From the NCBI RefSeq assembly GCF_000617925.1, contig NZ_BAMT01000002.1:248001-312000 (forward strand): DNA of 64,000 bases. Reading direction: 5' to 3'. How positions within the stretch are numbered: the first letter of the stretch is position 1; each line of letters opens with the position of its first letter. Below the pieces are notes generated by a model. That model did not search any database. It had not been told where the DNA came from and was given only the letters and a program-made list of their open reading frames with translations. This stretch comes from Methylobacillus glycogenes JCM 2850. GTDB taxonomy: Bacteria > Pseudomonadota > Gammaproteobacteria > Burkholderiales > Methylophilaceae. Made by a program: the position numbers and the translations under genes. Positions 17,803 to 26,813 of this stretch are shown one piece after another.

Positions 17803-18117
17803 TTAGTGGTGATCGGGAACCGGGATGCTGTTGCCTTCAGCATCAAGTACACTCAACTGGTTTTCGTCGGCAAAGTGCATGAGCTGATTAAATTCGGGGT
17901 TGGTGTCCCTGAGCTTAAGATCTACCGCCAGGCAGCGCACACCCTCAATCACCCGCGGTTTCAGGTAAGGCGAATAGCGCAGCTTGCGATCGGCACCAAA
18001 GCTGGCGTAGGTGCTGCACATACGATCTACCCAATCACTGGGGCGAAATGGCTTACCCGCGCGGGTAATGCCCTGGATGATGATTTCGTTGATGCCGGAT
18101 TTGTCTGTCGTACTCAT
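17803..18117 (-). CDS. DUF3579 family protein
   Basis: A 104-residue cytoplasmic protein of unknown function. The pattern IIIQGITRAGKPFRPSDWVDRM, then LRYSPYLKPRVIEGVRCLAVDLKLRDTNP and a middle FNQLMHFADENQL, fits the DUF3579 family, which as I recall is known mainly in betaproteobacteria. No catalytic motif is evident. It stands on the minus strand between the PilZ gene and dolP, with 95 bases to dolP, so it may be the last gene of the dolP transcript or independent. Confidence 0.75.
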   Translation of the reverse strand: MSTTDKSGINEIIIQGITRAGKPFRPSDWVDRMCSTYASFGADRKLRYSPYLKPRVIEGVRCLAVDLKLRDTNPEFNQLMHFADENQLSVLDAEGNSIPVPDHH

Positions 18118-18212
18118 GGGATAACCATATAAGCGCTGATTAAGGCTGGAATTGTAGCATCTCCAGCATGTCCGGGCCTGTGTTGAAATTGCCGCAGGCC
18201 CGGGAGCTAGTT

Positions 18213-18782
18213 TTAGTCTATATATTCAAACACTTTGACAACCTTGCCCACGCCGCTGGTGCTACGGGCTAGATCTACCGCGTCTTCGGCTTCCTGGTGG
18301 GTAACAACGCCCAGCAGGAACACGGTGGTAGCTTCAGTCACGACCTTGACATAGTTGGAGGGGAAGCGATTTTCCTTGATCATGCGCGCCTTCACCTTGG
18401 AGGTGATGTAAGTGTCATTGTTGCGCTCGCTCAGCGTGCTCTTGGTATCAATGACAATCTCGTTGGTGACGTTGCGCACGCTTTCAACATTACGAGCGGC
18501 TTTCTCGGCAATATCCTTGCTGGCCTGATCTACGGCCTCGCCTGTCAGCAGCAGGTTGCGGTTGTAGCTGGTGACATTGATATGGTTCTTTTCGCCCAAC
18601 TCCTGGGAGATGGCCTTGCTGGCCTTAAGCTCAATATTCTGGTCTTCAATATAGTTGCCGGATGTTCTGCGGTCAGCAGCCATTGCACCGCCAGCAGCGG
18701 CACCGCCAACAACAACGGGGAAACAGGCTGTCAGCTGACTACTCAGAATCAGGGCCAGTATCAAGGGGCTTATGATGCGCAT
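18213..18782 (-). CDS. dolP: Outer membrane BON-domain lipoprotein, DolP (YraP) type
   Basis: A 189-residue lipoprotein. The signal ends in the lipobox LTAC (Cys at residue 20), so it is probably anchored in the outer membrane. Two BON domains follow, about residues 47-115 and 125-189 (second one ending VGKVVKVFEYI). DolP in E. coli supports outer-membrane integrity and BAM function, and sits in the same gene order after diaA. ATG 18782 is chosen because it gives the signal peptide and has GGAGT about 10 bases upstream, just beyond the diaA stop. The longer reading from 18830 is not a signal peptide. Confidence 0.88.
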   Translation of the reverse strand: MRIISPLILALILSSQLTACFPVVVGGAAAGGAMAADRRTSGNYIEDQNIELKASKAISQELGEKNHINVTSYNRNLLLTGEAVDQASKDIAEKAARNVESVRNVTNEIVIDTKSTLSERNNDTYITSKVKARMIKENRFPSNYVKVVTEATTVFLLGVVTHQEAEDAVDLARSTSGVGKVVKVFEYID

Positions 18783-18784
18783 GT

Positions 18785-19378
18785 TTAATTTACTCCTAAC
18801 AAAAGACAGTCTATGGCATCGCAGATGCAATGCAGGGTGAGAATATACACTTCCTGGATTCTGGCCGGGTGTTCGTGTGGTACCCCGATATGAATATCAT
18901 CTTCACCGAGAAGTTCCACCAGGCCGCCGCCATCGCCACCGCTGAAGGCAATCACATGCATGCCGTTTTCGCGGGCGGCAGTAATGGCCTGCAGAATATT
19001 GCCAGAATTGCCACTAGTGCTCATGGCCAGCAGAATATCGCCATGATGACCCAGTGCCGTGACTTGTCGTGCAAACACTTGCTCAAAGTGGTTGTCATTG
19101 GCAATCGAAGTCAGCGTGGAAATATCCGCAGGTAGCGCAATTGCAGCTAAACCTGGCCTTTCCAGGTAATAGCGGTTGAGCATGCGTGAGGCAAAATATT
19201 GTGCGCTGGAGGCTGAGCCACCGTTGCCACAGGCCAACACCTTTTTTTCGCTGAGCAAGGCTTGAACTATCATTTCGGCAGAGCGGGCAATAGGCCCGGC
19301 CAGCAGTTCGGCCAGTTCAATTTTCAGTCTGCCGCTTTCTTCGAATTGCGCGCTGATGCGCGTATGTAAATCAGTCAT
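18785..19378 (-). CDS. diaA: SIS-domain protein DiaA / phosphoheptose isomerase family
   Basis: A 197-residue SIS-fold protein. Visible motifs are VLACGNGGSASSAQYFASRMLNRY, ADISTLTSIANDNHFEQVF and LAMSTSGNSGNILQAITAA. The same fold serves GmhA (sedoheptulose 7-phosphate isomerase for LPS heptose) and DiaA (a DnaA-binding initiation factor). Its place between yraN and a dolP homologue is the E. coli diaA setting, so I favour DiaA; GmhA activity cannot be excluded because the SIS core is well kept. The downstream gene starts 3 bases after the stop codon, so it is co-transcribed with dolP. Confidence 0.85.
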   Translation of the reverse strand: MTDLHTRISAQFEESGRLKIELAELLAGPIARSAEMIVQALLSEKKVLACGNGGSASSAQYFASRMLNRYYLERPGLAAIALPADISTLTSIANDNHFEQVFARQVTALGHHGDILLAMSTSGNSGNILQAITAARENGMHVIAFSGGDGGGLVELLGEDDIHIGVPHEHPARIQEVYILTLHCICDAIDCLLLGVN

Positions 19379-19438
19379 GGGTGTGTCTCATAGGTATATC
19401 TAGTGCTTGGATGTTCGAAACAGGGTATGCATGTGCGC

Positions 19439-19779
19439 TTATGCACTGAAGGCATCCTTGAGCCAGTGCATATCGGTCTGGGATAGTTGATCCAGCAGCA
19501 GGGCGTCAAACCTGCATGGGTAGTTGCCGTATTGCTGCAAAAAATGCTGGGCGGTCAAGATCAGCTTTTGTTGCTTGGCGCTGGTGATGCTGTAAGCGGC
19601 ACCGCCAAATGCTCCATGCTACGTAGCCTGACCTCAACAAGCACCAGGGTTTTCTCATCGCGCATGATCAGGTCTATCTCGCCAAAGCGGCAATGATAAT
19701 TGCGGGCAATCAAGTGCAGGCCCTGCGCCAGCAAATACTCGGTGGCAATTTGCTCGGCCAGGTCACCCTCAGCCTTCAA
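19439..19779 (-). CDS. yraN: YraN family protein, UPF0102 (broken by one missing base)
   Basis: An endonuclease-like protein of unknown role. The core is [29 protein letters not shown], with the nuclease-type Glu-Asp-Glu residues. After [10 protein letters not shown] the frame is lost at about 19608; adding one T gives [16 protein letters not shown] and a normal end at 19439, for 113 residues. The start is probably TTG 19779 ([20 protein letters not shown]), since the frame upstream belongs to lpoA and is joined only through another missing base. It overlaps the repaired lpoA end by 11 bases. Confidence 0.85.
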
Positions 19780-21459
19780 GCATCGCTTCCAGTACAACGC
19801 CATCAGGCTGAAATGCGCGCTGGCCAGTGCACGTTCTACCTCGCCTTGTGTCGTGACCTGTATCTTGCCAGTTAGGCCAGATAAAGTGACTTCATGTCCG
19901 CTTTTGCTTGATTGCCACAGACCCAGCAAGCGATAGGCGTCTACCCCCAGCGCAAACCAGCGTTGCATCTCACCTGGCGGCAGGTCAGACGCCGCAGGCT
20001 TGAGGCTGGCAAAATCTTCGCGCTCGGGTTTGAGTAACCAAGGCAGGTCGAAAAAGCGTACGGCATTGAGGCTGTCATCACTGGGGTCCTGCAAAATGCC
20101 GGAGAAAGCGTGAGAAGTTGCAAAAGTCGGTGTGGCCTTGCTTAGTGCCGGGCGTATGCTGCGCGCTTCGTCGCTATTGGCAGCCAGGAATACCATATCG
20201 GCAGGCCTGGCTTCAATGCGCGCTTGTACATCTGGCGGTAACGCTGCTTCGGTAAGCTGCAATTCAAGATTGATACGGCCACCACCTGCTTCCCAGGCAG
20301 CGCGGAAAGCCTGGGCCAAACGTCCGGCCAGCGGGCTGCCGCTGCCTATAATATTGGCGGTCTGCATCCCCAGGCGCTGCGCAGTGCTGACGATTTGATC
20401 GACCTCGGCATCTAGTGGCAAGCCAAACTGCAAGAGTTTTGCGTCTGTCGTGCCGGCTTGTACGACGTTCAGGGTCAGGGTGGGTACAGGTAAGGCAGCT
20501 TGTTGTTGGACAAGTACGCTGATTTCATCACGTGTTAATGGCCCGATCACGGCCTCTACGCCATCTTCTACGGCACGTTGATACACGGCCGCGATATTCT
20601 CCGCGCTGCCGTCAGTAGCATACAGGCGCAACTCACGGGTATCTTTGGCCTGGGCTTGCGCTGCCGCTATGCCCTGGGCAATCGCATCAGCAGCCGGGTA
20701 ATAGGCTTGCACCGATAATGGCAGTATCAATGCCAGACTGCCTGATTGTTGCGTCTCTGCCGTTGTCACCGTGTTGGCTTCGCTAGCTGCTGGTGCAGTG
20801 TCGGGTAGCTCTGCCAGCAGTGCAGCACTAAAACCTGCCGCCGCTGGGTGGCCAGGGTAGTAGCTGGGCCATTGCTTGAGCGCATTGCGGTCTTGATCCA
20901 GCTTGGCCAAGGCTAAGTCTATCCAGCCTTGAATATCGGTATCGCGGCTTTCACCACGCATGGTCACCAGCGTGGCTCTATCCTGCGCACTAAGGCTTTG
21001 CCAAAGGCTGGCGTGCAATTGCTCGCGTTGCTGCGCGCTGGTGCTGCCTTGCGCCAACAGCCTGTCCACGGTAGTGCGTTCCTCCAAGGCACGCAGGGGG
21101 TCGCCCTGCTTGTCGTAGGCGAGCGCCAGGCTTGCGTGTAAACTTGCGGCTGTTTCGTCATCCAGACTGCTGTTGGATTTCAGTGGCAGCAACAGGCGGA
21201 ATGCGCTGTCTACATCGCCAGTGCTGGCGGCAATCTGGCCGGACAGTATCTTGGCGTAGACAGACTGGCTGGGAATCTTGTTGAGTGCCAGATTGGCACA
21301 ATCGGTATCGCCGCTTTGCAGGCAATGCAGACCATTGCGGAATTGCTGCTGTTGGTTCTGCGCAGCGTCCTGGCCTGTGGCGGCATGGGCGGCAGCAGGG
21401 GCCAACAGCCACACCAGAGTTAGAAGGACTAGCGCACGTTGAATCACGGATTGGGACAT
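19769..21459 (-). CDS. Penicillin-binding protein activator, LpoA-like (end broken by one missing base)
   Basis: A periplasmic protein of about 563 residues that in E. coli LpoA stimulates the peptidoglycan synthase PBP1A. It has an N-terminal tetratricopeptide-like helical part and a C-terminal type I periplasmic-binding fold ([33 protein letters not shown]). As read, it runs on into yraN; adding a G near 19804 gives the ending [16 protein letters not shown] and a separate yraN. Signal peptide residues end near AHA with no lipobox Cys, unlike E. coli LpoA, so it may be soluble in the periplasm. ATG 21459 or 21471; both overlap the divergent rsmI start. Confidence 0.82.
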
Positions 21460-21462
21460 GGC

Positions 21463-22311
21463 TTGAATCATAGCGGCTCATTATATGTGGTAGCCACGCC
21501 AATTGGAAACCTGCAGGACATTACACTACGGGCATTGGAGGTATTGAAGCACGTAGATGTGATTGCTGCGGAAGATACCCGACATACATCAGGTTTGCTG
21601 GCGCATTTTGCTATCCAGAAAAAGCTGTTGCCTGTGCACGAGCACAATGAACGCAAGGCGGCAGAACAATTGCTGCAAAGACTGCAAGCTGGCGAATCGG
21701 TAGCGCTGGTGAGCGATGCTGGTACGCCGGGCATTAGTGACCCGGGTGCTGTGGTGGTAGCAGCAGTGCGTGCTGCTGGCATTAAGGTGGTGCCAGTGCC
21801 CGGCCCCGCTGCGGTGATTGCGGCCATGTCAGTGGCGGGTATTGCTGCCTCTGGTTTTTATTTTCATGGCTTTTTGCCTGCCAGCGGTGGGCAGCGCCGC
21901 TCTACGCTGCAGGCGCTGGCTAGCCTGGAAAGCACCCTGGTGTTTTATGAAGCACCGCATAGAGTGGTGGATAGCGTCACCGATATGGCGGCCATACTCG
22001 GCCATGACCGCAAGCTCACCATCGCCCGCGAGTTAACCAAGACCTTTGAGACTATTCACCAATTAACGCTAGGCGAGGCGGTGGCCTGGCTAGAGGCGGA
22101 TAGCAATCAGCAGCGTGGCGAATTTGTCTTGCTGGTGGAGGCAGCCCCTCCGGTTGAGGAGCAGGCCGTGAGCGCCGAGGCTGAGCGTGTGCTGCGCTTA
22201 CTGCTAGAGGCTTTGCCCTTGAAGCAGGCGGTCAAGCTGGCAGCCGATATTACCGACGCCAAGAAAAACGCACTCTATGAATTGGCGCTGACCCTGAAAA
22301 ACACGGATTAA
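21463..22311 (+). CDS. rsmI: 16S rRNA (cytidine-1402-2'-O)-methyltransferase RsmI
   Basis: A 282-residue SAM-dependent methyltransferase that 2'-O-methylates C1402 at the ribosomal P site. It begins [20 protein letters not shown] and contains [46 protein letters not shown] and [15 protein letters not shown], all RsmI/YraL marks. No ATG is available in frame; TTG 21463 is the nearest start to the conserved region, with other TTG codons at 21451 and 21439. The start overlaps the divergent lpoA start, the usual arrangement for this gene pair. Confidence 0.92.
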   Translation: MNHSGSLYVVATPIGNLQDITLRALEVLKHVDVIAAEDTRHTSGLLAHFAIQKKLLPVHEHNERKAAEQLLQRLQAGESVALVSDAGTPGISDPGAVVVAAVRAAGIKVVPVPGPAAVIAAMSVAGIAASGFYFHGFLPASGGQRRSTLQALASLESTLVFYEAPHRVVDSVTDMAAILGHDRKLTIARELTKTFETIHQLTLGEAVAWLEADSNQQRGEFVLLVEAAPPVEEQAVSAEAERVLRLLLEALPLKQAVKLAADITDAKKNALYELALTLKNTD

Positions 22312-22374
22312 GTTTCAATACGCCAGCACAAGTTTTTATTAAGTACTTTCAGTCATTGAATAGGCAGACATGCA

Positions 22375-23415
22375 ATGAGCACCAAAATCACCATTACCAA
22401 ACCAGACGATTGGCATCTGCATCTGCGCGATGGCGCAGCTCTGGCAGCTGTGCTGCCCGATAGTGCCCAGCGCTTCGCACGCGCCATTGTCATGCCCAAT
22501 TTGCGCCCGCCAGTCACCACCACGGCATTGGCGCAGGCTTACCGTGAGCGCATTCTGCAGGCATTACCTCAAGAGCAGAAGTTTGAGCCCTTGATGACTT
22601 TATATCTGACAGACAAGACCACGGCTGCGGATATTGAAGCCGCCAAGCAAAGTGGGGTGGTGCATGGGGTTAAGCTCTATCCGGCAGGGGCCACTACCAA
22701 CTCCGATTCCGGCGTCACCAATCTGGGTCACTGTGTTGCCGCGCTGGAAGCCATGGAAAAGCACGGTATTCCTTTGCTGGTGCATGCTGAAGTGACAGAT
22801 GCACATATTGATGTGTTTGATCGCGAGAAAGTGTTTATAGAGCGCAATATGGTGCCGCTGCTGCAACGCTTCCAGGGCTTGCGTGTGGTGTTCGAGCACA
22901 TCACCACGCGTGAAGCGGCAGAGTTTGTGGCTGCGGCACCTGATCATGTAGCAGCCACCGTCACCGCGCATCATTTACTCATGAACCGCAATGCCATGTT
23001 CAGTGGTGGCATACGCCCGCATCACTACTGCCTGCCTGTACTCAAGCGTGAAGAACACAGGCTGGCGCTGGTGGCAGCGGCGACTTCAGGCAGTGCCAAG
23101 TTTTTCCTGGGGACCGATAGCGCCCCGCATGCCAAGTCGGCCAAGGAGGCAAGCTGTGGTTGTGCGGGCATGTATACCGCGCATGCCGGTATAGAGCTGT
23201 ACGCTGAGGCTTTTGATGAAGCTGGTGCTTTGGATAAGCTGGAAGGCTTTGCCAGTCATCATGGCCCAGATTTCTACCGTCTACCGCGCAATCAAGAGCA
23301 AATCACGCTAGAGAAGCAAAGCTGGGATGTGCCCGAGAGCCTGCCGTTTGCCGATGGCGATGTTTTGGTGCCGCTACGCGCTGGTGGCCAGATTGCCTGG
23401 CGCTTGCTGGACTGA
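22375..23415 (+). CDS. pyrC: Dihydroorotase, class II
   Basis: A 346-residue zinc amidohydrolase that closes carbamoyl aspartate to dihydroorotate in pyrimidine synthesis. Metal-binding [10 protein letters not shown] (HxH) is near residues 13-15, the carbamylated Lys lies in [16 protein letters not shown], His ligands are in LLVHAEVTD and [10 protein letters not shown], and the catalytic Asp is in [10 protein letters not shown]. Length and motifs are those of E. coli PyrC rather than the longer class I enzymes. Single gene, 63 bases after rsmI and followed by a shared terminator. Confidence 0.96.
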   Translation: MSTKITITKPDDWHLHLRDGAALAAVLPDSAQRFARAIVMPNLRPPVTTTALAQAYRERILQALPQEQKFEPLMTLYLTDKTTAADIEAAKQSGVVHGVKLYPAGATTNSDSGVTNLGHCVAALEAMEKHGIPLLVHAEVTDAHIDVFDREKVFIERNMVPLLQRFQGLRVVFEHITTREAAEFVAAAPDHVAATVTAHHLLMNRNAMFSGGIRPHHYCLPVLKREEHRLALVAAATSGSAKFFLGTDSAPHAKSAKEASCGCAGMYTAHAGIELYAEAFDEAGALDKLEGFASHHGPDFYRLPRNQEQITLEKQSWDVPESLPFADGDVLVPLRAGGQIAWRLLD

Positions 23416-23442
23416 GTATTCATAAGTAGTGATACACATCAT

Positions 23443-23470
23443 AAAAGAGCCCGCTGATGCGGGCTCTTTT
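23443..23470. terminator. Bidirectional terminator between pyrC and the PEP-CTERM gene
   Basis: GAGCCCGC (23447-23454) and GCGGGCTC (23459-23466) form a perfect 8-bp stem with a 4-base loop, flanked by AAAA and TTTT. It serves both convergent genes. Confidence 0.92.
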
Positions 23471-23488
23471 ATTGCTGATAAGTCAGAC

Positions 23489-24250
23489 TTAAACGCGTGC
23501 TATCAGCATTCTGCGACGCTGCCAGCCTATAAGGCCCAGACCTAAACCCAGCAAAGCATAACTTTCTGGCTCAGGCACGGCGACCACAGTGCGGGTGAAG
23601 GCGCAGGAGAGTTCCTGGGAGCTGCAGGTGCTGCCTATATCGTAGTCAAACCACCTAGGCTCTATAGGGTTACCTTCATCGTCCAGCTTGAGGTTGCCTT
23701 GGTCATCGTAGTCTGTGAGCAGGTAGCCTTTGAAGTTCACGGTGAATCCAGTGTTGTAAAACACATAAGTGCCAGCAGCTACCGGGCCAGCGCTGGGAGT
23801 GAACACACCAAATTCATAATCCAGGCTTTCACCAGCGCCGAGAGACAAGGTGTCTACGTCAAAGAAGCCTCTGCCGTCTGTCAGCTTATTGCTGAAGGTG
23901 AAGTTGTAAGGGGGGCCGTCACTACATCCGCTGGTGAAGCTGCCTGAGCATAGAAACCAGGTATTGATATTGAGGCTGACCACTTGAGCTAGCTCGCCCT
24001 CTGGGAAATTGCCATTTTGTGTGGCAGCTTCATTGGCAAAATTCAACCATGCCTGTGGTTGGGATTGATCAAACACCAGCGCATCTGAATCTGCATCCAG
24101 TGTCAGCCTGAGGTTGACGGTGATGCTGTCTGTGGCAGACACGGTAGCATGTTGTTCGACAAAGCTGACGGTGCCCTTGATAGCTGCCTGGCTGCTGGCC
24201 GGATAAATCGCGGCCAAGGCTAGCAGCGACATGTAAAGCATGTTCTTCAT
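23489..24250 (-). CDS. PEP-CTERM-anchored exported protein
   Basis: A 253-residue exported protein. Residues 1-22 are a signal peptide ending near SSQA. The C-terminus has the full PEP-CTERM sorting signal: VPEPESY, a hydrophobic stretch ALLGLGLGLIGW and QRRR. Such proteins are cut and handled by exosortase in bacteria that make exopolysaccharide. The body is Asp, Asn and Ser rich with beta-strand character, and two closely spaced cysteines (FLCSGSFTSGC), but I recognise no domain. No exosortase gene lies in this window. A palindrome lies about 70-95 bases upstream of the start. Confidence 0.82.
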   Translation of the reverse strand: MKNMLYMSLLALAAIYPASSQAAIKGTVSFVEQHATVSATDSITVNLRLTLDADSDALVFDQSQPQAWLNFANEAATQNGNFPEGELAQVVSLNINTWFLCSGSFTSGCSDGPPYNFTFSNKLTDGRGFFDVDTLSLGAGESLDYEFGVFTPSAGPVAAGTYVFYNTGFTVNFKGYLLTDYDDQGNLKLDDEGNPIEPRWFDYDIGSTCSSQELSCAFTRTVVAVPEPESYALLGLGLGLIGWQRRRMLIARV

Positions 24251-24322
24251 TGTTAACTCCCCAATTGATAAAAAATATATCCTAAAAGCCGTTTAACAAT
24301 ATATCCAAAACTGCATTTTGGA

Positions 24323-24344
24323 CATTAGTCCATTAGGACTAATG
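24323..24344. repeat. Palindrome upstream of the PEP-CTERM gene
   Basis: CATTAGTCC (24323-24331) and GGACTAATG (24336-24344) are perfect inverted copies around ATTA. It lies 73-94 bases before the PEP-CTERM start and about 90 bases before rnpB, so it could be an operator for either. Confidence 0.4.
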
Positions 24345-24433
24345 CTGAGGGTTTGAAAGGTGTTGCGGAGCTGGGTTTGCTGTGGCCTGCGCCGCTGCTG
24401 CCTTGGTTCCAGATTCCCTGTGTTAAACTGCGC

Positions 24434-24745
24434 GGGAAGCTGGCCAGGCAGTCGCCGCCCACCTTGGTGGGGGGAGGAAAGTCCGGGCTCCGCAGAGCAG
24501 GATGACGGCTAACAGCCGTACGCCGTGAGGCGAGGAATAGGGCCACAGAGACGAGTATGCCGTAAGGCGGACGTGAAACGCGGTAACCTCCATCCGGAGC
24601 AAGACCAAATAGGGTAGCAATGGCGTGGCTCGCGCTGCTACCGGGTAGGTTGCTTGAGCCCAGTGGTAACGCTGGGCCTAGATGAATGACTGCCGCCCCG
24701 CTTGCGGGGAGACAAAACCCGGCTTATCGGCCAGCTTCTTCATTT
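24434..24745 (+). ncRNA. rnpB: RNase P RNA, bacterial type A
   Basis: The catalytic RNA that trims tRNA 5' ends. The P1 helix is formed by GAAGCTGGCC (24436-24445) and GGCCAGCTTC (24729-24738). Between them lie the hallmark conserved pieces GAGGAAAGTCCGGGCTC, CACAGAGACGAG, GAAACGCGGTAACCTCC, AGCAAGACCAAATAG, GAATGACTGCC and ACAAAACCCGGCTTAT, in the expected order. About 310 bases is the normal type A length. A TTCATTTTT run directly after P1 is the likely transcript end. Boundaries are set from the P1 helix and may be off by a few bases. Confidence 0.96.
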
Positions 24746-25086
24746 TTACACTCAAAACAAATCCCACGATATCTGCAATGACCCGGCCGCATGATGTTTT
24801 TGCCCTGCGGCAAGGTGCGCTTGTCTGATTTACGGATTGATGGCTGACGGAATTTAAAACGTCTGTCTGACACAGTAGTTTTGGGTGCCAATTTTTTGCC
24901 GTTGCGCTTCACTTCAAGACCTGAGTGGGTGATGTATGACTTCAATGCTGAATAAAGACGGCTATAGAACAAGTTTGTCCATGGTTGAGCTTCAGTATGA
25001 CAAGCCATAGGCGTGTTTGCGACGTCTTCTCACAAGTTACTTTCACTACATTTGATATCTCTTTATTTTTTAAGGATAAAGATTTT

Positions 25087-25160
25087 CTAGCAAAATCCGC
25101 TAAGTGATTGTCCCGTAAAGGAAAAACCTCAAAAAGCGCTTGCATGGCGCTTTTTTTTTA
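25087..25160 (+). ncRNA. Candidate small RNA or terminated leader before the dcw cluster
   Basis: TTGATA (25052-25057) and GATAAA (25075-25080), 17 bases apart, look like a sigma-70 promoter, and about 50 bases after its expected start is a strong terminator with no gene before it. This would produce an RNA of about 70 bases. It could be a small RNA or an attenuated leader of the division cluster. Promoter match is moderate, so this is a candidate only. Confidence 0.3.
25131..25159 (+). terminator. Isolated intrinsic terminator upstream of mraZ
   Basis: AAAAAGCGC (25131-25139) pairs with GCGCTTTTT (25147-25155) around a 7-base loop, followed by a T run to 25159. It separates rnpB and any small transcript from the mraZ promoter region. 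Confidence 0.75.
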
Positions 25161-25167
25161 TCTATAG

Positions 25168-25202
25168 TGGGTGCCAGTGGAGAAAAGTGGAGTTTTGTGG
25201 GA
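25168..25202 (+). promoter_or_regulatory. MraZ operator: four TGGRN repeats at 10-base spacing
   Basis: TGGGT (25168), TGGAG (25178), TGGAG (25188) and TGGGA (25198) are spaced exactly 10 bases apart, one helical turn. This is the known MraZ binding pattern of TGGGN direct repeats with 5-base spacers upstream of mraZ. It predicts autorepression of the dcw cluster by the MraZ encoded about 200 bases downstream. A TAAAAT (25209-25214) just after the repeats could be the -10 box. Confidence 0.8.
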
Positions 25203-25404
25203 GTTTTGTAAAATTTCTCGAGACATCGCCAGTCAGAAAGTTGATCGCTCATCTCCTGCAGGCTGGTGATTCTCCCTCCACTCAAAATCGGATCTGGCAG
25301 TTGGTCCACTGGCGGCTGATCCAGTAATAAATCAAGCAGCACTTGTTTCATCTATGTAATACCTGCACACCTTGTGCGCAGTCGTTGTCCGATAAAGGGG
25401 CCTC

Positions 25405-25851
25405 ATGTTTCGCGGTGCGACATCTTTGAATATGGATGCCAAAGGTAGGCTGGCTGTGCCAGCCAAGCACCGTGACGCCCTGCACGCGCAAAGTGAGGGT
25501 AACCTCGTCCTGACCGCCCATCCTCATCGCTGTCTGTTGCTGTACCCACAGCCCGCTTGGGAGCCTATCCAGGCCAAGATGATGGGTCTTTCCAGTTTTG
25601 ATAAACAATCCAGTGCCTTGCAGCGCCTGCTGGTGGGTTTTGCCGAAGACATAGAGCTTGATAGCGCTGGTCGTCTGCTGGTCTCACCTGTGCTGCGCGA
25701 GTTTGCCCAACTGGAAAAGCAAGTCATGCTGGTCGGTCAAGGCAGCCACTTCGAGCTTTGGAGCATGGATGCCTGGCGCGCGCAGTTGCAACAGGTGATG
25801 GATGCCGATGCCATGAGCTTGCCCGCCGAGCTTGAGGGCTTCTCACTATGA
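25405..25851 (+). CDS. mraZ: Transcriptional regulator MraZ
   Basis: A 148-residue DNA-binding protein made of two SpoVT/AbrB-like halves. Signatures are [26 protein letters not shown] at the start and [19 protein letters not shown] in the second half. MraZ forms rings that bind TGGGN repeats and represses the dcw cluster, including its own gene; a four-repeat operator lies upstream. First gene of the cluster, overlapping rsmH by 4 bases. A protein near 150 residues is normal. Confidence 0.96.
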   Translation: MFRGATSLNMDAKGRLAVPAKHRDALHAQSEGNLVLTAHPHRCLLLYPQPAWEPIQAKMMGLSSFDKQSSALQRLLVGFAEDIELDSAGRLLVSPVLREFAQLEKQVMLVGQGSHFELWSMDAWRAQLQQVMDADAMSLPAELEGFSL

Positions 25852-26813
25852 GTGCAGGCCTGAGCCAGCCACCTGCTGCCACAGAATTCCAGCATGTCAC
25901 CGTGCTGCTGGACGAGGCGGTAGAGGCCTTGAACATAAAGCCAGACGGAATCTATATCGATGGCACCTTTGGTCGAGGTGGCCACAGTCGGCGGATTCTA
26001 CAGCAGCTAGGGCCCAATGGGCGCCTGATAGCACTGGATAGAGACCTGGCCGCGGTATCCGCGGCTTCTGCCATTCAGGATGCCCGTTTTTCCATCGTGC
26101 ATCATCACTTTGCTGCATTGGGTCAGGTATTGGCCGATTTGCAGATTCATCAAGTCCATGGCGTGCTGCTGGATTTGGGTATTTCATCGCCACAAATAGA
26201 TGAAGGCGAGCGTGGCTTTAGTTTCCGTTTCAATGGTCCGCTCGATATGCGTATGGATCAGAGCCGTGGCCAGACCGCGGCCGATTTTATTGCAGCTGCG
26301 ACAGAACAAGAACTTACGGGGGTAATAAAAGAATATGGTGAAGAACGGTTTGCTAAACAGATTGCAAGGGCGATTATTGCGCAGCGCACAGGAGGGGTGG
26401 GCATCACCACTACCGGACAACTTGCCAAGATCGTGGCAAGCGCGGTCCCCAAAATCGAGCCTGGGCAAGACCCGGCGACGCGCACCTTTCAAGCTCTACG
26501 GATTTTCATCAATCAGGAGCTTGAGGAGTTGTCGCTAGTTTTACCGCAATGCCTGGCAGCGCTTGCGCCGCAAGGGCGTCTGGCGGTGATCAGCTTCCAC
26601 TCTCTGGAAGACAGGCAAGTAAAACGCTTTGTGCGTGCCGAGCAGGACAGGGATGATCTGCCTGCCAATTTCCCGGTGCGTGCCAAGGATTTGCCGCAGC
26701 CACGCATGCTGGCCGTTGGCCGTGCGATTCGCCCCTCAGCGGCTGAAGTGAAGCGTAATCCACGCTCACGCAGTGCGGTGCTGCGGGTGGCGGAAAGGAC
26801 TGCGGTCGCGTGA
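25848..26813 (+). CDS. rsmH: 16S rRNA (cytosine-1402-N4)-methyltransferase RsmH
   Basis: A 321-residue SAM-dependent enzyme (MraW) that N4-methylates C1402 of 16S rRNA, the same nucleotide modified by RsmI, whose gene is also in this window. Motifs: [69 protein letters not shown] and [20 protein letters not shown] 25848 overlaps the mraZ stop as ATGA. The gene ends overlapping ftsL. Confidence 0.97.
   Translation: MSAGLSQPPAATEFQHVTVLLDEAVEALNIKPDGIYIDGTFGRGGHSRRILQQLGPNGRLIALDRDLAAVSAASAIQDARFSIVHHHFAALGQVLADLQIHQVHGVLLDLGISSPQIDEGERGFSFRFNGPLDMRMDQSRGQTAADFIAAATEQELTGVIKEYGEERFAKQIARAIIAQRTGGVGITTTGQLAKIVASAVPKIEPGQDPATRTFQALRIFINQELEELSLVLPQCLAALAPQGRLAVISFHSLEDRQVKRFVRAEQDRDDLPANFPVRAKDLPQPRMLAVGRAIRPSAAEVKRNPRSRSAVLRVAERTAVA

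Larger units (their letters stand above)
24746..25404. other. AT-rich gap between rnpB and mraZ
   Basis: No convincing protein gene is seen in these 659 bases. Base composition is visibly richer in A and T than the flanks. Minus-strand frames of 94, 67 and 83 codons exist but lack recognisable domains and overlap rnpB or the regulatory elements. From left to right it holds an unassigned stretch, a promoter-like pair (25052-25080), an isolated intrinsic terminator (25131-25159), the MraZ operator (25168-25202) and an approximately 200-base mraZ leader. Confidence 0.7.

Noticed and set aside
19561-21471. A single frame reading as a fusion of the LpoA-like protein with YraN
   Set aside because: Adding one G near 19804 gives LpoA its own ending (VVLEAMLEG, stop) and YraN its own start; a second missing base breaks YraN. 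The fusion is best explained by the same indel pattern seen elsewhere.
24724-25008. A 94-codon minus-strand frame overlapping the end of rnpB
   Set aside because: It has no recognised domain and overlaps the conserved P1 helix of RNase P RNA. A real small protein cannot be excluded but is not supported.
25100-25351. An 83-codon minus-strand frame across the MraZ operator
   Set aside because: It covers the operator and terminator, and no family is recognised despite a plausible-looking N-terminus.
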